Notes: generated by a model not told the origin, from the letters alone. Counted from the stretch's first letter, positions 24,719 to 33,725 are shown. The stretch: DNA of 62,928 bases from CAYFKJ01 sp964528595 (GCA_964528595.1 CAZGTM010000019.1:1-62928); one strand, 5' to 3'. Numbers and translations are program-made.

Positions 24719-25604
24719 CGCCTTCGGCTCACCGGCAATCCGGGTCGCCCTTTGGATGTCGCTCAGCGCCGTGTCGTTCGGCTGTTTGATGGGGCTGGCT
24801 CGCCACCTCGGGCAGGACATGCATATTTTTGTCTTTTCGTTCTGGCGTTTCGTTTTTGGCCTGATGTTCTTTGCCCCCTGGTTTTTGCGGATGGGAACGG
24901 CCCGTCTGAAAACCCGCCGGTTGGGCATGCATGTCGTGCGCGCTGTATTCCTTATCGTCTCAAGCGTCAGCATCATGCTAGCGATCATGCTGATGCCGCT
25001 CGACGAAGCCACGGCCTTGAGTTTCACGACGCCGCTCTTCGCCGTGATAGCCGCGGTCGTCTTTCTCAAGGAAAAAGCCGGACCGCGGCGCTGGGCGGCG
25101 CTGGTCATCGGATTTCTCGGCATGCTGATCATCCTGAGGCCCGGCGCCGAGATGATTAACGAGGGCGCCCTGCTGGTGCTGCTCTCGGCCGTCACCTTTG
25201 CCGGCGTGGTGATTTGCGGCAAGCTTCTGACGCGGACGGAAAATCCTGAGCTGATTGTCGCCTATCTGGCGATGATCTCGGTCCCCCTGTCGCTCCCCCT
25301 GGCGCTGATTTATTGGCAGTGGCCGACGCCGGAGCAATATTTCTGGCTCGTTCTCGCCGGCATCTGCTTCAACCTGAATATGTACGGCATCGTTAAAGCC
25401 CTGCAAAACGGCGATGCCTCCGCCACCCAGCCCTATGACTTCCTGCGCCTGCCTACCACGGCGGGCGTCGGCTGGCTGGCTTTCGGCGAAACCAGCGACG
25501 TCCTCACCTGGATCGGCGCCGCCGTGATATTCGCCAGCAGCGTCTTCATCACCCACCGCGAGGCCCTGGCGCGGAAGCGCGAGGAACTCTCGAACGCGTC
25601 TTAA
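24699..25604 (+). CDS. DMT-superfamily transporter, two EamA domains
   Basis: About 301 residues with ten predicted transmembrane helices in two five-helix EamA repeats (first begins VALWMSLSAVSFGCLMGLAR; second around ALLVLLSAVTFAGVVICGKLL). EamA proteins export metabolites or amino acids; the substrate is unknown. The start is uncertain. An ATG at 24756 would remove part of the first helix, and the frame is open to 24639, so I placed it at a TTG at 24699 with AGCAGG before it. It overlaps the end of the phosphoesterase gene by 20 bases. Confidence 0.8.
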   Translation: MALNLANAFGSPAIRVALWMSLSAVSFGCLMGLARHLGQDMHIFVFSFWRFVFGLMFFAPWFLRMGTARLKTRRLGMHVVRAVFLIVSSVSIMLAIMLMPLDEATALSFTTPLFAVIAAVVFLKEKAGPRRWAALVIGFLGMLIILRPGAEMINEGALLVLLSAVTFAGVVICGKLLTRTENPELIVAYLAMISVPLSLPLALIYWQWPTPEQYFWLVLAGICFNLNMYGIVKALQNGDASATQPYDFLRLPTTAGVGWLAFGETSDVLTWIGAAVIFASSVFITHREALARKREELSNAS

Positions 25605-25732
25605 AATTCAGATGTCGGCGCCTGCTGCCCAAAATTTGCCACATTGGCGGGTAGAATTCGAATTGATCGGCATGGTTCGTGAAATTTAGGGCTGCAATTC
25701 AAACCGAATCGTCCCATATTCCGCGCTCGCGG

Positions 25733-25763
25733 CTGTCATACAGCACTATATCTGGTATATAAT
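25733..25763 (+). promoter_or_regulatory. Probable promoter of the yebC-ruv block
   Basis: CTGTCA (25733-25738), 17-base spacer, TATATA (25756-25761), overlapping TATAAT at 25758-25763. It lies about 40 bases before the yebC ATG in the only AT-rich patch between the transporter and yebC. Confidence 0.4.
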
Positions 25764-25799
25764 CAGTAGATTCAGACTAGAAGAGGGACGGCGACTGCT

Positions 25800-26549
25800 A
25801 TGGCGGGCCATTCACAATTCAAGAACATCATGTACCGCAAGGGCGCGCAGGACAAAAAGCGCGCCAAAATATTCGCCAAGCACACACGCGAAATCATGGT
25901 TGCCGCCAAGGCGGGCTTGCCCGATCCGGACAAGAACCCGAGACTCCGCTCCGCCCTGATCGCGGCCCGCAGCGACAACATGCCCAAGGACAATATCGAG
26001 CGCGCCATCAAGCGCGCTACCGGCGGCGACGACGGTGAGGTCTACGAGGAAATCCGCTACGAGGGCTATGGCGCCGGCGGCGTTGCCGTGATCGTCGAGG
26101 CCCTGACGGACAACCGCAACCGCACGGCGGCCGAGGTCCGCTCCGCCTTTACCAAATACGGCGGCAGCCTGGGTGAGACCGGATCCGTCGCCTTCATGTT
26201 CGACCGCGTCGGCGAAATACATTATCCGGCTGCGGCGGCCAGCGGCGATGACATGCTGGAGGCGGCCATAGAGGCTGGGGCGGATGACTGCGTTTCGGAC
26301 GATGCCGGCCACGACGTGGTGTGCGAGCCCGACGATTTTGCCCATGTCCGCGATGCGCTGGAAAACGCGCTGGGCGAGCCTGAACGGGCGGCGCTGACGT
26401 GGCGGCCGCAAAACACCGTCGAACTGGACGAAGACAAGGCCGGCACTCTGCTGAAAATGATCGACATCCTGGAAGATTCGGATGACGTCCAGCGGGTCTC
26501 CGCCAATTTCGAGGTATCGGACGAGGTCCTGGAGAAACTGAGTGCTTGA
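25800..26549 (+). CDS. YebC/PmpR-family protein (TACO1-like)
   Basis: A 249-residue protein with the conserved opening MAGHSQFKNIMYRKGAQDKKRAKIF, and the middle block YEEIRYEGYGAGGVAVIVEALTDNRNRT. Members have been described both as DNA-binding regulators and as factors that help ribosomes through polyproline stretches. It is upstream of ruvC, the standard alphaproteobacterial order, 41 bases away. Length and all three domains are normal. Confidence 0.93.
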   Translation: MAGHSQFKNIMYRKGAQDKKRAKIFAKHTREIMVAAKAGLPDPDKNPRLRSALIAARSDNMPKDNIERAIKRATGGDDGEVYEEIRYEGYGAGGVAVIVEALTDNRNRTAAEVRSAFTKYGGSLGETGSVAFMFDRVGEIHYPAAAASGDDMLEAAIEAGADDCVSDDAGHDVVCEPDDFAHVRDALENALGEPERAALTWRPQNTVELDEDKAGTLLKMIDILEDSDDVQRVSANFEVSDEVLEKLSA

Positions 26550-26590
26550 CCGGTGCCGGCGCGATGGGATGAACGTGGGGGAATTTTGAG

Positions 26591-27115
26591 ATGAAACTCC
26601 TGGGCCTTGATCCCGGCCTGCGTTGTACGGGATGGGGCGTCATTGAAGCCGAGGGCAACCGCATCGTCCATGTCGCGAACGGCGTCGTGAAGAGCGACGG
26701 CGCGCTTTCGCTGGCAGACCGCCTGGTTCAGTTGTTCGACGGTGTGACCGCCGTTATCGACCAATGGTCCCCCAGGGCGGCGGCCGTCGAGGAAACCTTC
26801 GTCAACCGCAATCCGAAATCGACCCTCAAGCTTGGGCAAGCACGCGGCGTCGTCCTGTTGGCGCCCGCCAGGCGCGGCCTGGCGGTAGCCGAGTATGCTG
26901 CCCGCCGCGTCAAGCAATCCGTCGTTGGCACTGGCGGCGCCGACAAGACCCAGGTCGAGGCCATGGTCGGCGTTCTATTGGGCGGTGCCGACATCGCGGG
27001 TTCGGATGCCGCGGATGCGCTGGCGGTGGCCATTTGCCATGCCCATTACATCGGTTCGCGCCAGGTCCGAGCGCAAGAGGAACTTGCCGCCGCCGCGCCG
27101 GGAGGTCCGGCTTGA
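26591..27115 (+). CDS. ruvC: Holliday-junction resolvase RuvC
   Basis: Cuts four-way DNA junctions during recombination repair. The 174-residue protein has the acidic catalytic residues: Asp7 in LLGLDPGLRCTGWG, Glu in VEETFVNRNPKSTLKLGQARG, and the Asp pair in SDAADALAVAICHAH. Its stop overlaps the ruvA start (TTGA). First gene of ruvCAB. Confidence 0.96.
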   Translation: MKLLGLDPGLRCTGWGVIEAEGNRIVHVANGVVKSDGALSLADRLVQLFDGVTAVIDQWSPRAAAVEETFVNRNPKSTLKLGQARGVVLLAPARRGLAVAEYAARRVKQSVVGTGGADKTQVEAMVGVLLGGADIAGSDAADALAVAICHAHYIGSRQVRAQEELAAAAPGGPA

Positions 27116-27720
27116 TTGCCCGCCTCAAAGGATTGATCGATGAGATCGCCGAAGACACCGTGGTGATCGACGTCGGCGGCGTCGGCTATCTTGTTTACTG
27201 CTCGGCCCGGACCTTGAGAAATTTACCGGCGCAAGGCGAAGCCGCCGTCCTGGAAATCGAAACCCATGTGCGCGAGGACCACATCCATCTCTTCGGCTTC
27301 ATGGACACGGCGGAGCGCGACTGGTTCAAGTTGCTGCAGACCGTCCAGGGCGTCGGCGCGCGGGTGGCGCTGGGAATTCAATCCGCTTTGTCCGCCGCGG
27401 ATATCGGCGCCGCCATTGCGGTCCAGGATCCCGCTCCGCTGACACAGGCCAGCGGCGTCGGTCCCAAGCTGGCCAAACGACTGGTGGCCGAATTAAAGGA
27501 CAAGGCGCCGGTACCGCACATCGGCGCCGTGCTGACCGGCGCGACGCCCGTCGAGGCGAAAGCGGCCGGCGTCCAGGCGGACGCGGTTTCCGCCTTGGTA
27601 AACTTAGGCTACGGCCGTACCGAAGCGTTCGGCGCTGTGGCCCAGGCGATGCGCCAGATCGGTGACGATGCCAACGTCGAAGCCCTGATCACGGCGGGCC
27701 TGAAGGAGCTGGCGGCATGA
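27112..27720 (+). CDS. ruvA: Holliday-junction-binding protein RuvA
   Basis: Tetrameric DNA-junction holder of the RuvAB motor. The 202-residue protein starts at a TTG (27112) that overlaps the ruvC stop and has GGAGG seven bases upstream; this gives the conserved MIARLKGLIDEIAEDTVVIDVGGVGYLV. The helix-hairpin-helix regions (LLQTVQGVGARVALGIQ and LTQASGVGPKLAKRLVAELKDK) and the C-terminal RuvB-binding domain (VSALVNLGYGRTEA) are present. The larger open frame to 26764 is an artefact of the ruvC sequence. Confidence 0.95.
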   Translation: MIARLKGLIDEIAEDTVVIDVGGVGYLVYCSARTLRNLPAQGEAAVLEIETHVREDHIHLFGFMDTAERDWFKLLQTVQGVGARVALGIQSALSAADIGAAIAVQDPAPLTQASGVGPKLAKRLVAELKDKAPVPHIGAVLTGATPVEAKAAGVQADAVSALVNLGYGRTEAFGAVAQAMRQIGDDANVEALITAGLKELAA

Positions 27721-28781
27721 GCGACGCCGACACGCAAGGCCGGGTCATCTCGGCCGATTTCACCGGCGGCGACGCCGACGATGCGTCGCTGCGTCCGCAG
27801 GCTCTGGACGACTTCATCGGCCAGCCCCAGGTGCGCGACAACCTGCGCGTCTTTATCGACGCGGCGCGCTCGCGGACCGAGGCTCTGGATCACGTGCTGT
27901 TCGTCGGCCCGCCTGGCCTGGGCAAGACCACCTTGGCGCAAATCGTGGCGCGTGAACTAGGCGTCGGCTTTCGCGCCACCTCGGGACCGGTCATCGCCAA
28001 GGCTGGCGATTTGGCGGCCATCCTCACCAACCTGCAGCCCCGTGACGTCTTGTTTATCGATGAAATCCACCGCCTTAACCCCGCCGTGGAGGAAACGCTC
28101 TACCCGGCGATGGAGGATTTTCAGCTCGATCTCATTATCGGCGAAGGCCCGGCGGCGCGCAGCGTGCGCATCGACCTGCCGCCCTTTACCCTGGTCGGCG
28201 CGACGACGCGCTCGGGTTTATTGACGACGCCCTTGCGTGACCGCTTCGGCATTCCTTGCCGCCTGGGCTTTTACAACGCCGAGGATCTAAGAACCATCGT
28301 CGAAAGCGCCGGGCGCAAATTGGGCGTCAACATGACGCCGGACGGCGCCGACGAGATCGCCAAGCGCTCGCGCGGCACGCCCCGCGTGGCCGGGCGGCTG
28401 TTGCGCCGCGTGCGGGATTTTGCCGCCGTCGACGGCGTCGACGCTATCGATTCGGCCGAGGCGGACAAGGCGCTCAAACGTTTGGAAGTCGATGAACGGG
28501 GCTTGGATGCCATGGACCGGCGCTACCTCGGCATTATCGCCAGGAACTTCGACGGCGGTCCGGTCGGTGTCGAGACCATCGCGGCGGCTTTGAGCGAACC
28601 GCGCGACACCGTCGAGGAGATCGTCGAACCTTATTTGATTCAACAAGGCCTGCTGCAGCGCACGCCTAGGGGTCGGCTGCTGACCCCGGCCGTCTTCGAG
28701 CACCTGGGCCTCACCATGACCAAGCGGGCGGCCTCACAGCTTGATCTCCTGGCCGAAGACGGGGAGGGCGGCGATGACTGA
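27717..28781 (+). CDS. ruvB: Holliday-junction helicase motor RuvB
   Basis: Hexameric AAA+ motor of 354 residues. Walker A is GPPGLGKTT, Walker B DEIHRLN, sensor I GATTRSGLLTTPLRDRFG, and sensor II contains RSRGTPRVAGRLL, all intact. The winged-helix C-terminal domain follows. It overlaps ruvA and ybgC by four to eight bases (ATGA-type), continuing the operon. Confidence 0.97.
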   Translation: MSDADTQGRVISADFTGGDADDASLRPQALDDFIGQPQVRDNLRVFIDAARSRTEALDHVLFVGPPGLGKTTLAQIVARELGVGFRATSGPVIAKAGDLAAILTNLQPRDVLFIDEIHRLNPAVEETLYPAMEDFQLDLIIGEGPAARSVRIDLPPFTLVGATTRSGLLTTPLRDRFGIPCRLGFYNAEDLRTIVESAGRKLGVNMTPDGADEIAKRSRGTPRVAGRLLRRVRDFAAVDGVDAIDSAEADKALKRLEVDERGLDAMDRRYLGIIARNFDGGPVGVETIAAALSEPRDTVEEIVEPYLIQQGLLQRTPRGRLLTPAVFEHLGLTMTKRAASQLDLLAEDGEGGDD

Positions 28782-29253
28782 GGTTCAAACGCCGCCATCG
28801 GGAATGCTGGACAACGGCGTACACACATTGCCGCTCAGGGTTTACTGGGAGGACACCGACGCCGCCGGCATCGTCTATTACGCCAATTACCTCAAATTCA
28901 TCGAGCGCGGCCGCAGCGACATGCTCCGCCTCGCCGGCATCGACCAGTGGGCGATGAAAAAGACTAGCGGCGCCAATTTCGCCGTGCGCCGTTGCGAAGT
29001 CGACTACCTCATTCCCGCCAAGCTGGACGATGAGCTGGAAATCGAAACCCGGATCGAGCGGTTGCGCGGCGCCTCGCTGGAGATGCGCCAAACGGTGCGC
29101 CGCGACGGCGCCGACTTGGCCCAGGCGCTGGTGCGTATCGCCTGCCTGAATGCCGACGGGCGGCCCATCCGCCTGCCGCCCGAAATCGGCAGCGCCTTTG
29201 CCGGGCAATCCTCAAACCAACAAGACACACGGAAATCGAACGAACATGGGTAA
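28774..29253 (+). CDS. ybgC: Tol-Pal-associated acyl-CoA thioesterase
   Basis: Hotdog-fold thioesterase of 159 residues, usually first in the tol operon. The catalytic segment RVYWEDTDAAGIVYYANYLKFIERGRSD holds the Asp nucleophile/base of the 4HBT family. The ATG at 28774 overlaps the ruvB stop by eight bases. It overlaps tolQ by eight bases as well. It may act on phospholipid precursors near the envelope machine, but its role in Tol function is not settled. Confidence 0.92.
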   Translation: MTEVQTPPSGMLDNGVHTLPLRVYWEDTDAAGIVYYANYLKFIERGRSDMLRLAGIDQWAMKKTSGANFAVRRCEVDYLIPAKLDDELEIETRIERLRGASLEMRQTVRRDGADLAQALVRIACLNADGRPIRLPPEIGSAFAGQSSNQQDTRKSNEHG

Positions 29254-29980
29254 TGAAGCCGTAGATGCCGCGCAACTTGCGGGCTCCGTCGCCGCCAGCG
29301 ACCTGTCGATGATCAGCCTGTTTTTCCGGGCCGACTTCATCGTCAAGCTGGTCATGGTGATCCTCGTGCTGGCCTCGGTCTGGAGTTGGGCGATCATCTT
29401 CGACAAGGTTCGCCGCATCCGCAAACTGGGCTCCTCGGCAGACCAATTCGAGGACGAATTCTGGTCCGGCGGCTCGCTGGAGGAGCTCTACGAGCGCGTC
29501 GGCAAGGCGCCCGACCATCCCATGGAAGTCCTGTTCTCTTCGGCCATGCGGGAATGGCGGCGCAGCATGTCGGCCGGCCGCGCCGACGGCGACCGGGAAT
29601 TGCATGCCGGCATCCAGGCCCGGATCGGCCAGGTCATGCACATCACGCTGAACCGGGAGATGGAGCGCCTGGAAAAGTACGTGGGCTTTCTCGCGACGGT
29701 GGGGTCGACCGCGCCCTTCGTCGGCTTGTTCGGCACGGTGTGGGGCATCATGAACAGCTTCCAGGCCATCGCGCTGACCAAGAATACGTCCCTGGCCGTG
29801 GTGGCGCCCGGCATCGCCGAAGCGCTGTTTGCCACCGCGCTGGGCCTGGTGGCGGCGATCCCCGCCGTGGTTGCCTATAACAAGCTGTCGACCGATATCA
29901 GTCGCTACGCCAACCGCCTGGAGGGCTTCGCTGGCGAGTTTTCCGCTATTCTTTCGCGCCAGCTTGAGGAGCGCGGCTGA
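29246..29980 (+). CDS. tolQ: Tol-Pal system proton-channel subunit TolQ
   Basis: Inner-membrane stator subunit of 244 residues with three transmembrane helices (around 28-48, 137-160, 175-200). The channel-lining core is FLATVGSTAPFVGLFGTVWGIMNSF and VVAPGIAEALFATALGLVAAIPAVVAYN. It works with TolR to use the proton gradient for outer-membrane constriction. I chose the ATG at 29246 (MGNEAVDAAQLAGS), overlapping ybgC. It ends overlapping tolR by one base. Confidence 0.95.
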   Translation: MGNEAVDAAQLAGSVAASDLSMISLFFRADFIVKLVMVILVLASVWSWAIIFDKVRRIRKLGSSADQFEDEFWSGGSLEELYERVGKAPDHPMEVLFSSAMREWRRSMSAGRADGDRELHAGIQARIGQVMHITLNREMERLEKYVGFLATVGSTAPFVGLFGTVWGIMNSFQAIALTKNTSLAVVAPGIAEALFATALGLVAAIPAVVAYNKLSTDISRYANRLEGFAGEFSAILSRQLEERG

Positions 29981-30429
29981 TGGCGGCCTCGCTGCAACAG
30001 AAGGGTGACAGCCGCTGGCGCACCACCCGCGCCTACAAACCCATGAGCGAGATCAACGTGACGCCCTTCGTCGACGTCATGCTGGTACTGCTGGTGGTGT
30101 TTATGATTACGGCGCCGCTGCTTACTGTCGGCGTGCCGGTGGACCTGCCCGAAACCAAGGCCAAGCCACTGGAAGGGCAGGACGAGCCGCTCTCCGTCAC
30201 CGTCGACAAGGGCGGCAAGGTCTGGCTGCAGGAAACCGAAATCGAGCTGGCAACGCTGGTACCGCGCCTCAACGCCATTACCGCCAACAAGCCCGATACC
30301 CGGATATTCGTGCGCGGCGACCGCGAGATCAATTACGGCCGGGTGCTCGAGGTCATGGGCATTCTTAATTCCGCCGGCTTCAGCCGGGTCGGGCTGGTGG
30401 CCGACCGCCCCGCGACAGAGCGGAAGTAG
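29980..30429 (+). CDS. tolR: Tol-Pal system protein TolR
   Basis: ExbD/TolR-family protein of 149 residues. A basic N-terminus is followed by SEINVTPFVDVMLVLLVVFMITAPLL, one membrane helix with the proton-conducting Asp (FVDVMLV), and a periplasmic domain ending near GFSRVGLVADRPA. It forms the stator with TolQ, whose stop overlaps its start by a base. Confidence 0.95.
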   Translation: MAASLQQKGDSRWRTTRAYKPMSEINVTPFVDVMLVLLVVFMITAPLLTVGVPVDLPETKAKPLEGQDEPLSVTVDKGGKVWLQETEIELATLVPRLNAITANKPDTRIFVRGDREINYGRVLEVMGILNSAGFSRVGLVADRPATERK

Positions 30430-30438
30430 TGCAGGGCC

Positions 30439-31413
30439 GTGCGGACAGCGCTTGCCATATCCCTGGCGCTGCATGCCGTGGCGATCGTCATTACCTATGT
30501 CGGCTTTCCGCACCTGTTCGAAGCGCCGGAAATCATCGACCAGCCGATGATCGTGGAACTGGTCGAGGTCGCGGAAGAGACCAAGGCAACGCGGGCCGAG
30601 GCCAAGAAGAAGCCGAAGCCCAAACCAAAGCCCGAAGCCGAAAAGAAACCGCCGCCGCCGCCACCACCACCGCCTCAGATGGCGTCCGTGGAACCGGAAC
30701 CCACTTTACCGCCGCCGCCGAAGCCGGAACCCGAACCGTTGTCCGAACCCATCGCGAAACCGGCGCCCAAACCCAAGGCGAAGCCCGAACCCAAGCCGAA
30801 GCCAAAGCCGGTTGTCAAAGCCCCGCCCAAGCCGCGCTGGAAACCCAAACCGCCGCCGAAACCGGTCGTGGAAAAACCCAAGCCAAAGCCCAAGATCGTG
30901 GCGAAAGCCAAACCGAAGAAAGTGGAGAAGCCGAAAAAGAAGAAGACACAGTTCGATCCCACGCGCATCGCGGCGCTGCTGGACAAGAAGCCCAAGGAGG
31001 CAAAGCAGCCGCAGCCGGAGCAAAAGCCGCAGCCCGCCAAGCAGCCGGCCGTGGTCGCGCGTACCGTCGAGCGCGTGGCGGAAGGCCAGCCGCTGACGAT
31101 GTCCGAGGTCGATGCCGTGCGCGCCAAGATCGAGCGCTGCTGGATTGTGCCGGCCGGCGCGCGGGATGCCGAGAACCTCATCGTGCGCATCCGCATACAC
31201 CTAAATCCCGACGGTAGTATCCGGGGCGCGCCGGAAATACTCGACCGGTCGCGCATGGGCGAGAGCGGTCAGCAGTTCTTCAAAATCGCGGCGGAGGGCG
31301 CGCGCCGCGCCGTGCTGAAGTGCCAACCGTATGACATGTTGCCGGGAAACAAGTACAAACGTTGGCGGGAAATCGAACTAACTTTCAATCCCAAGGAAAT
31401 GTTGGGCGGATGA
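30439..31413 (+). CDS. tolA: TolA-like energy transducer with long Pro/Lys bridge
   Basis: A 324-residue protein that starts at a GTG (30439). One N-terminal helix (ALAISLALHAVAIVITYVGF, including the SxxxH of TonB/TolA helices) anchors it. Then comes a Pro/Lys-rich bridge of about 150 residues (KPKPKPEAEKKPPPPPPPPP type), and a C-terminal domain with AKIERCWIVPAGARDAENLIVRIRIHLNPDG, which binds Pal/TolB. The bridge is more proline-rich than the helical one of E. coli TolA and makes EF-P dependence likely. It overlaps tolB by four bases. Confidence 0.92.
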   Translation: MRTALAISLALHAVAIVITYVGFPHLFEAPEIIDQPMIVELVEVAEETKATRAEAKKKPKPKPKPEAEKKPPPPPPPPPQMASVEPEPTLPPPPKPEPEPLSEPIAKPAPKPKAKPEPKPKPKPVVKAPPKPRWKPKPPPKPVVEKPKPKPKIVAKAKPKKVEKPKKKKTQFDPTRIAALLDKKPKEAKQPQPEQKPQPAKQPAVVARTVERVAEGQPLTMSEVDAVRAKIERCWIVPAGARDAENLIVRIRIHLNPDGSIRGAPEILDRSRMGESGQQFFKIAAEGARRAVLKCQPYDMLPGNKYKRWREIELTFNPKEMLGG

Positions 31414-32792
31414 CGAACAAATTAAAACTGTTTCGCCGGTTTGGAACCACCGTGGCCCGATGGCTCGGCGCTGTGATGCTGATCACGGCGGCGCTAGCGG
31501 CGACGCCGGCGTACGCCGTATTGGAAATCGACATTACGCGCGGCAATGTCGATCCGTTGCCCATTGCACTGAGCCCGTTTTATGCGCCCGGCGGCTTGGC
31601 GTCGCGGCTGGGCCAGCAAATCCCGGAAGTCGTATCGGCGGACCTCACGCGGTCGGGCTTGTTCCAGCCCATCGACCCGTCGGCCTTCATCCAGACGCCC
31701 GAGGCCATGCGGGCGCGACCGCGCTTTGCCGACTGGCGGGCGATCAACGCCCAGGCGCTGGTGACCGGCCGGGCCGATGTCGAGGCCGGCGGCCAGCTAC
31801 GGGTGGAATTCCGGCTCTGGGACGTTTTCGCCGGCCAACAGATGACGGGATTGGTCTATACCTCGCAAACCGCGAACTGGCGGCGCGTGGCCCACTTGAT
31901 CGCCGATGCCATCTACAAGCGGCTGTCGGGAGAGGACGGCTACTTCGACACCCGCGTCGTCTACGTCGCCGAAACCGGACCGGCGGATAAAAGAGTGAAG
32001 CGCCTCGCCATCATGGATCAGGACGGCGCCAATCACCGCTACCTCACCAACGGCGCCGAGCTCGTTCTGACGCCGCGCTTTTCACCCACCTTGCAGGAAA
32101 TCACCTATCTCTCATACTTCCGCGGCAAGCCCCGGGTGTACATCTACAACATCGATACCGGCCAACAGGAAATTTTGGGCGACTTCCCGGGCATGACGTA
32201 TGCCCCCCGTTTTTCGCCGGACGGCAACACCGTGATCATGAGCTTGGCGGCGGGCGGCAACTCGGATGTCTATACGATGGATTTGCGCACCCGCCGTGTG
32301 CTGCGGCTTACCAAACATTCCGCCATCGATACCTCGCCTTCGTTCGAGCCGGGCGGTAAGCGCGTGACCTTCAATTCCGACCGGGGCGGCTCGCAGCAGC
32401 TTTACGTGATGAACGCGGACGGCAGCAACATCAAGCGGATCAGCTTCGGCAAAGGCCGTTATGCCACGCCGGTGTGGTCGCCGCGCGGCGACCTGATCGC
32501 CTTTACCAAGTTTACCGGCGGTCGTTTCTATATCGGCGTCATGCGGCCCGACGGTTCAGGCGAGCGCCTGTTGTCGGAAAGTTACCTGGATGAAGGGCCG
32601 ACCTGGTCGCCGAACGGACGCGTTATCATGTATTTCCGGCAGGCGCCGCGCAACAAGGACGGTTCCGGCGGGCGTACCAGATTGATGTCGGTTGATTTGA
32701 CCGGTTACAACGAACGTGAATTGATCACGCCGACGGATGCGTCCGATCCGGCCTGGTCGCCCCTGGCCTCGCTGCCGCCGCCGACGCAGTAG
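31410..32792 (+). CDS. tolB: Tol-Pal periplasmic beta-propeller TolB
   Basis: Periplasmic protein of 460 residues. The signal sequence (LGAVMLITAALAATPAYA) is followed by the TolB N-terminal domain (LEIDITRGNVDPLPIALSPF) and a six-bladed propeller with repeated FSPDG/WSPRGD blade motifs. It shuttles between Pal and TolA. The ATG at 31410 overlaps the tolA stop (ATGA). The frame opens earlier but inside tolA. It is followed by a 338-base non-coding region. Confidence 0.95.
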   Translation: MTNKLKLFRRFGTTVARWLGAVMLITAALAATPAYAVLEIDITRGNVDPLPIALSPFYAPGGLASRLGQQIPEVVSADLTRSGLFQPIDPSAFIQTPEAMRARPRFADWRAINAQALVTGRADVEAGGQLRVEFRLWDVFAGQQMTGLVYTSQTANWRRVAHLIADAIYKRLSGEDGYFDTRVVYVAETGPADKRVKRLAIMDQDGANHRYLTNGAELVLTPRFSPTLQEITYLSYFRGKPRVYIYNIDTGQQEILGDFPGMTYAPRFSPDGNTVIMSLAAGGNSDVYTMDLRTRRVLRLTKHSAIDTSPSFEPGGKRVTFNSDRGGSQQLYVMNADGSNIKRISFGKGRYATPVWSPRGDLIAFTKFTGGRFYIGVMRPDGSGERLLSESYLDEGPTWSPNGRVIMYFRQAPRNKDGSGGRTRLMSVDLTGYNERELITPTDASDPAWSPLASLPPPTQ

Positions 32793-32806
32793 CGGCTTTG
32801 GATCGC

Positions 32807-32835
32807 TTGCTTCGCTTGAATATCAACTCTATAGT
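32807..32835 (+). promoter_or_regulatory. Promoter after tolB
   Basis: TTGCTT (32807-32812), 17-base spacer, TATAGT (32830-32835). It starts only 15 bases past the tolB stop and drives transcription of the 32842-32994 region, which ends in a terminator before pal. Confidence 0.55.
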
Positions 32836-32841
32836 GCCCCC

Positions 32842-32994
32842 GAACGGTAGTGACGACTTGCCATTACCGAAGAACAACCATATATGTCAGTTGCTTATGC
32901 GGTTTTCGCGGGGACTGGCCGATGCGGGGGAAACGTAGCGGACCAAGCGTCGAGGGGCATAATGCACGAACGGCGGAAACGCGGTTCGTTTTTT
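32842..32994 (+). ncRNA. Candidate small RNA between tolB and pal
   Basis: A promoter (32807-32835) and a rho-independent terminator (32967-32994) bracket about 150 bases with no believable gene. The only open frame through it reads across the terminator. GC-rich segments around 32918-32960 could fold. It is not a 4.5S, tmRNA or 6S sequence. It could alternatively be a premature-termination leader of pal. This is inference from signals only. Confidence 0.4.
32967..32994 (+). terminator. Rho-independent terminator upstream of pal
   Basis: CGAAC and GTTCG, then GCG and CGC across a G-G mismatch, form a stem capped by GAAA (32967-32988) and followed by six T (32989-32994). Confidence 0.7.
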
Positions 32995-33130
32995 GTGTGC
33001 CTCATTTGATCCGGGGCCGCTGCGATCTGGTCCGGTTTTTCCGCGCCGCATGACTATCGACTGGGTAATTCATTTTTTTGAGAATTGCTCGAAACTGAAA
33101 TTAAAAGACCCTATGAACAGGGAGTTTTCG
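32995..33130 (+). other. Non-coding stretch upstream of pal
   Basis: The bases between the terminator and the pal ATG contain an AT-rich patch (33066-33110) that probably holds the pal promoter, though I could not fix -35 and -10 boxes. The ribosome site GGGAG is at about 33119-33123. An in-frame ATG at 33113 precedes it and is not used in my annotation. Confidence 0.35.
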
Positions 33131-33688
33131 ATGCGCCTAAAGGTTTTAAGCACCATTGCCGCCCTTCTTCTCGTGGCCGCTTGCGAGACGCCGGTTGAAG
33201 AAACGCAAGATTCGTCCGGCAGCGGCGCCACCACGCAAAAGTCGGCTTCCGACACCACTTCTCAGTCGACCACGGGCAGCTCGTCGACTTCCAGTACGAC
33301 AGCCAGCACTCAGACCATGGCGGGACCGAAAGCCGGCTCGCAAGCGGATTTGGTTGCCAGCGTCGGTGACCGGGTTTTCTTCGACTTTGACAAATTCTCC
33401 ATCAAGCCGAAGTCGCGCGGCACGCTCGAACGCCAGGCGGCCTGGTTGAAGCGCAATCCCAACGTCACCATCACCGTGGAAGGTCACTGTGATGAACGCG
33501 GCACGCGCGAATACAACCTCGGTCTTGGCCAGCGTAGGGCTAACGCCGTCAAGAAATACCTGATGGCCTTGGGTATCGCGGAAAACCGCATTGCCACCAT
33601 CTCATACGGCAAGGAGCGCCCGGTAGCGCTCGCTTCGACCGAAGCCGCATGGGCGCAAAACCGCCGCGGCGTTTCGACCGTCAACTAA
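33131..33688 (+). CDS. pal: Peptidoglycan-associated outer-membrane lipoprotein Pal
   Basis: Lipoprotein of 185 residues: signal MRLKVLSTIAALLLVAAC with lipobox LVAAC, so Cys18 becomes the lipid-modified N-terminus. A Ser/Thr-rich linker of some 55 residues follows, then the OmpA-like domain with VFFDFDKFSIKP, TVEGHCDERGTREYNLGLGQRRANAVKKYL. It binds peptidoglycan and TolB. The linker is unusually Ser/Thr-rich. I chose the ATG at 33131 for its GGGAG box and the lipobox distance. A strong terminator follows. Confidence 0.95.
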   Translation: MRLKVLSTIAALLLVAACETPVEETQDSSGSGATTQKSASDTTSQSTTGSSSTSSTTASTQTMAGPKAGSQADLVASVGDRVFFDFDKFSIKPKSRGTLERQAAWLKRNPNVTITVEGHCDERGTREYNLGLGQRRANAVKKYLMALGIAENRIATISYGKERPVALASTEAAWAQNRRGVSTVN

Positions 33689-33725
33689 ACGGTCCAACGA
33701 CATCCCGATGTATCGGGTAACAAGG

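Noticed and set aside
26764..27111. N-terminal extension of RuvA
   Set aside because: It is the ruvC coding region in another frame; the TTG at 27112 has a proper ribosome site and begins the conserved sequence.
32850..33053. Small protein gene (67 codons) between tolB and pal
   Set aside because: It reads across a terminator, has no ribosome site, and its Cys/Arg-rich translation resembles no family.
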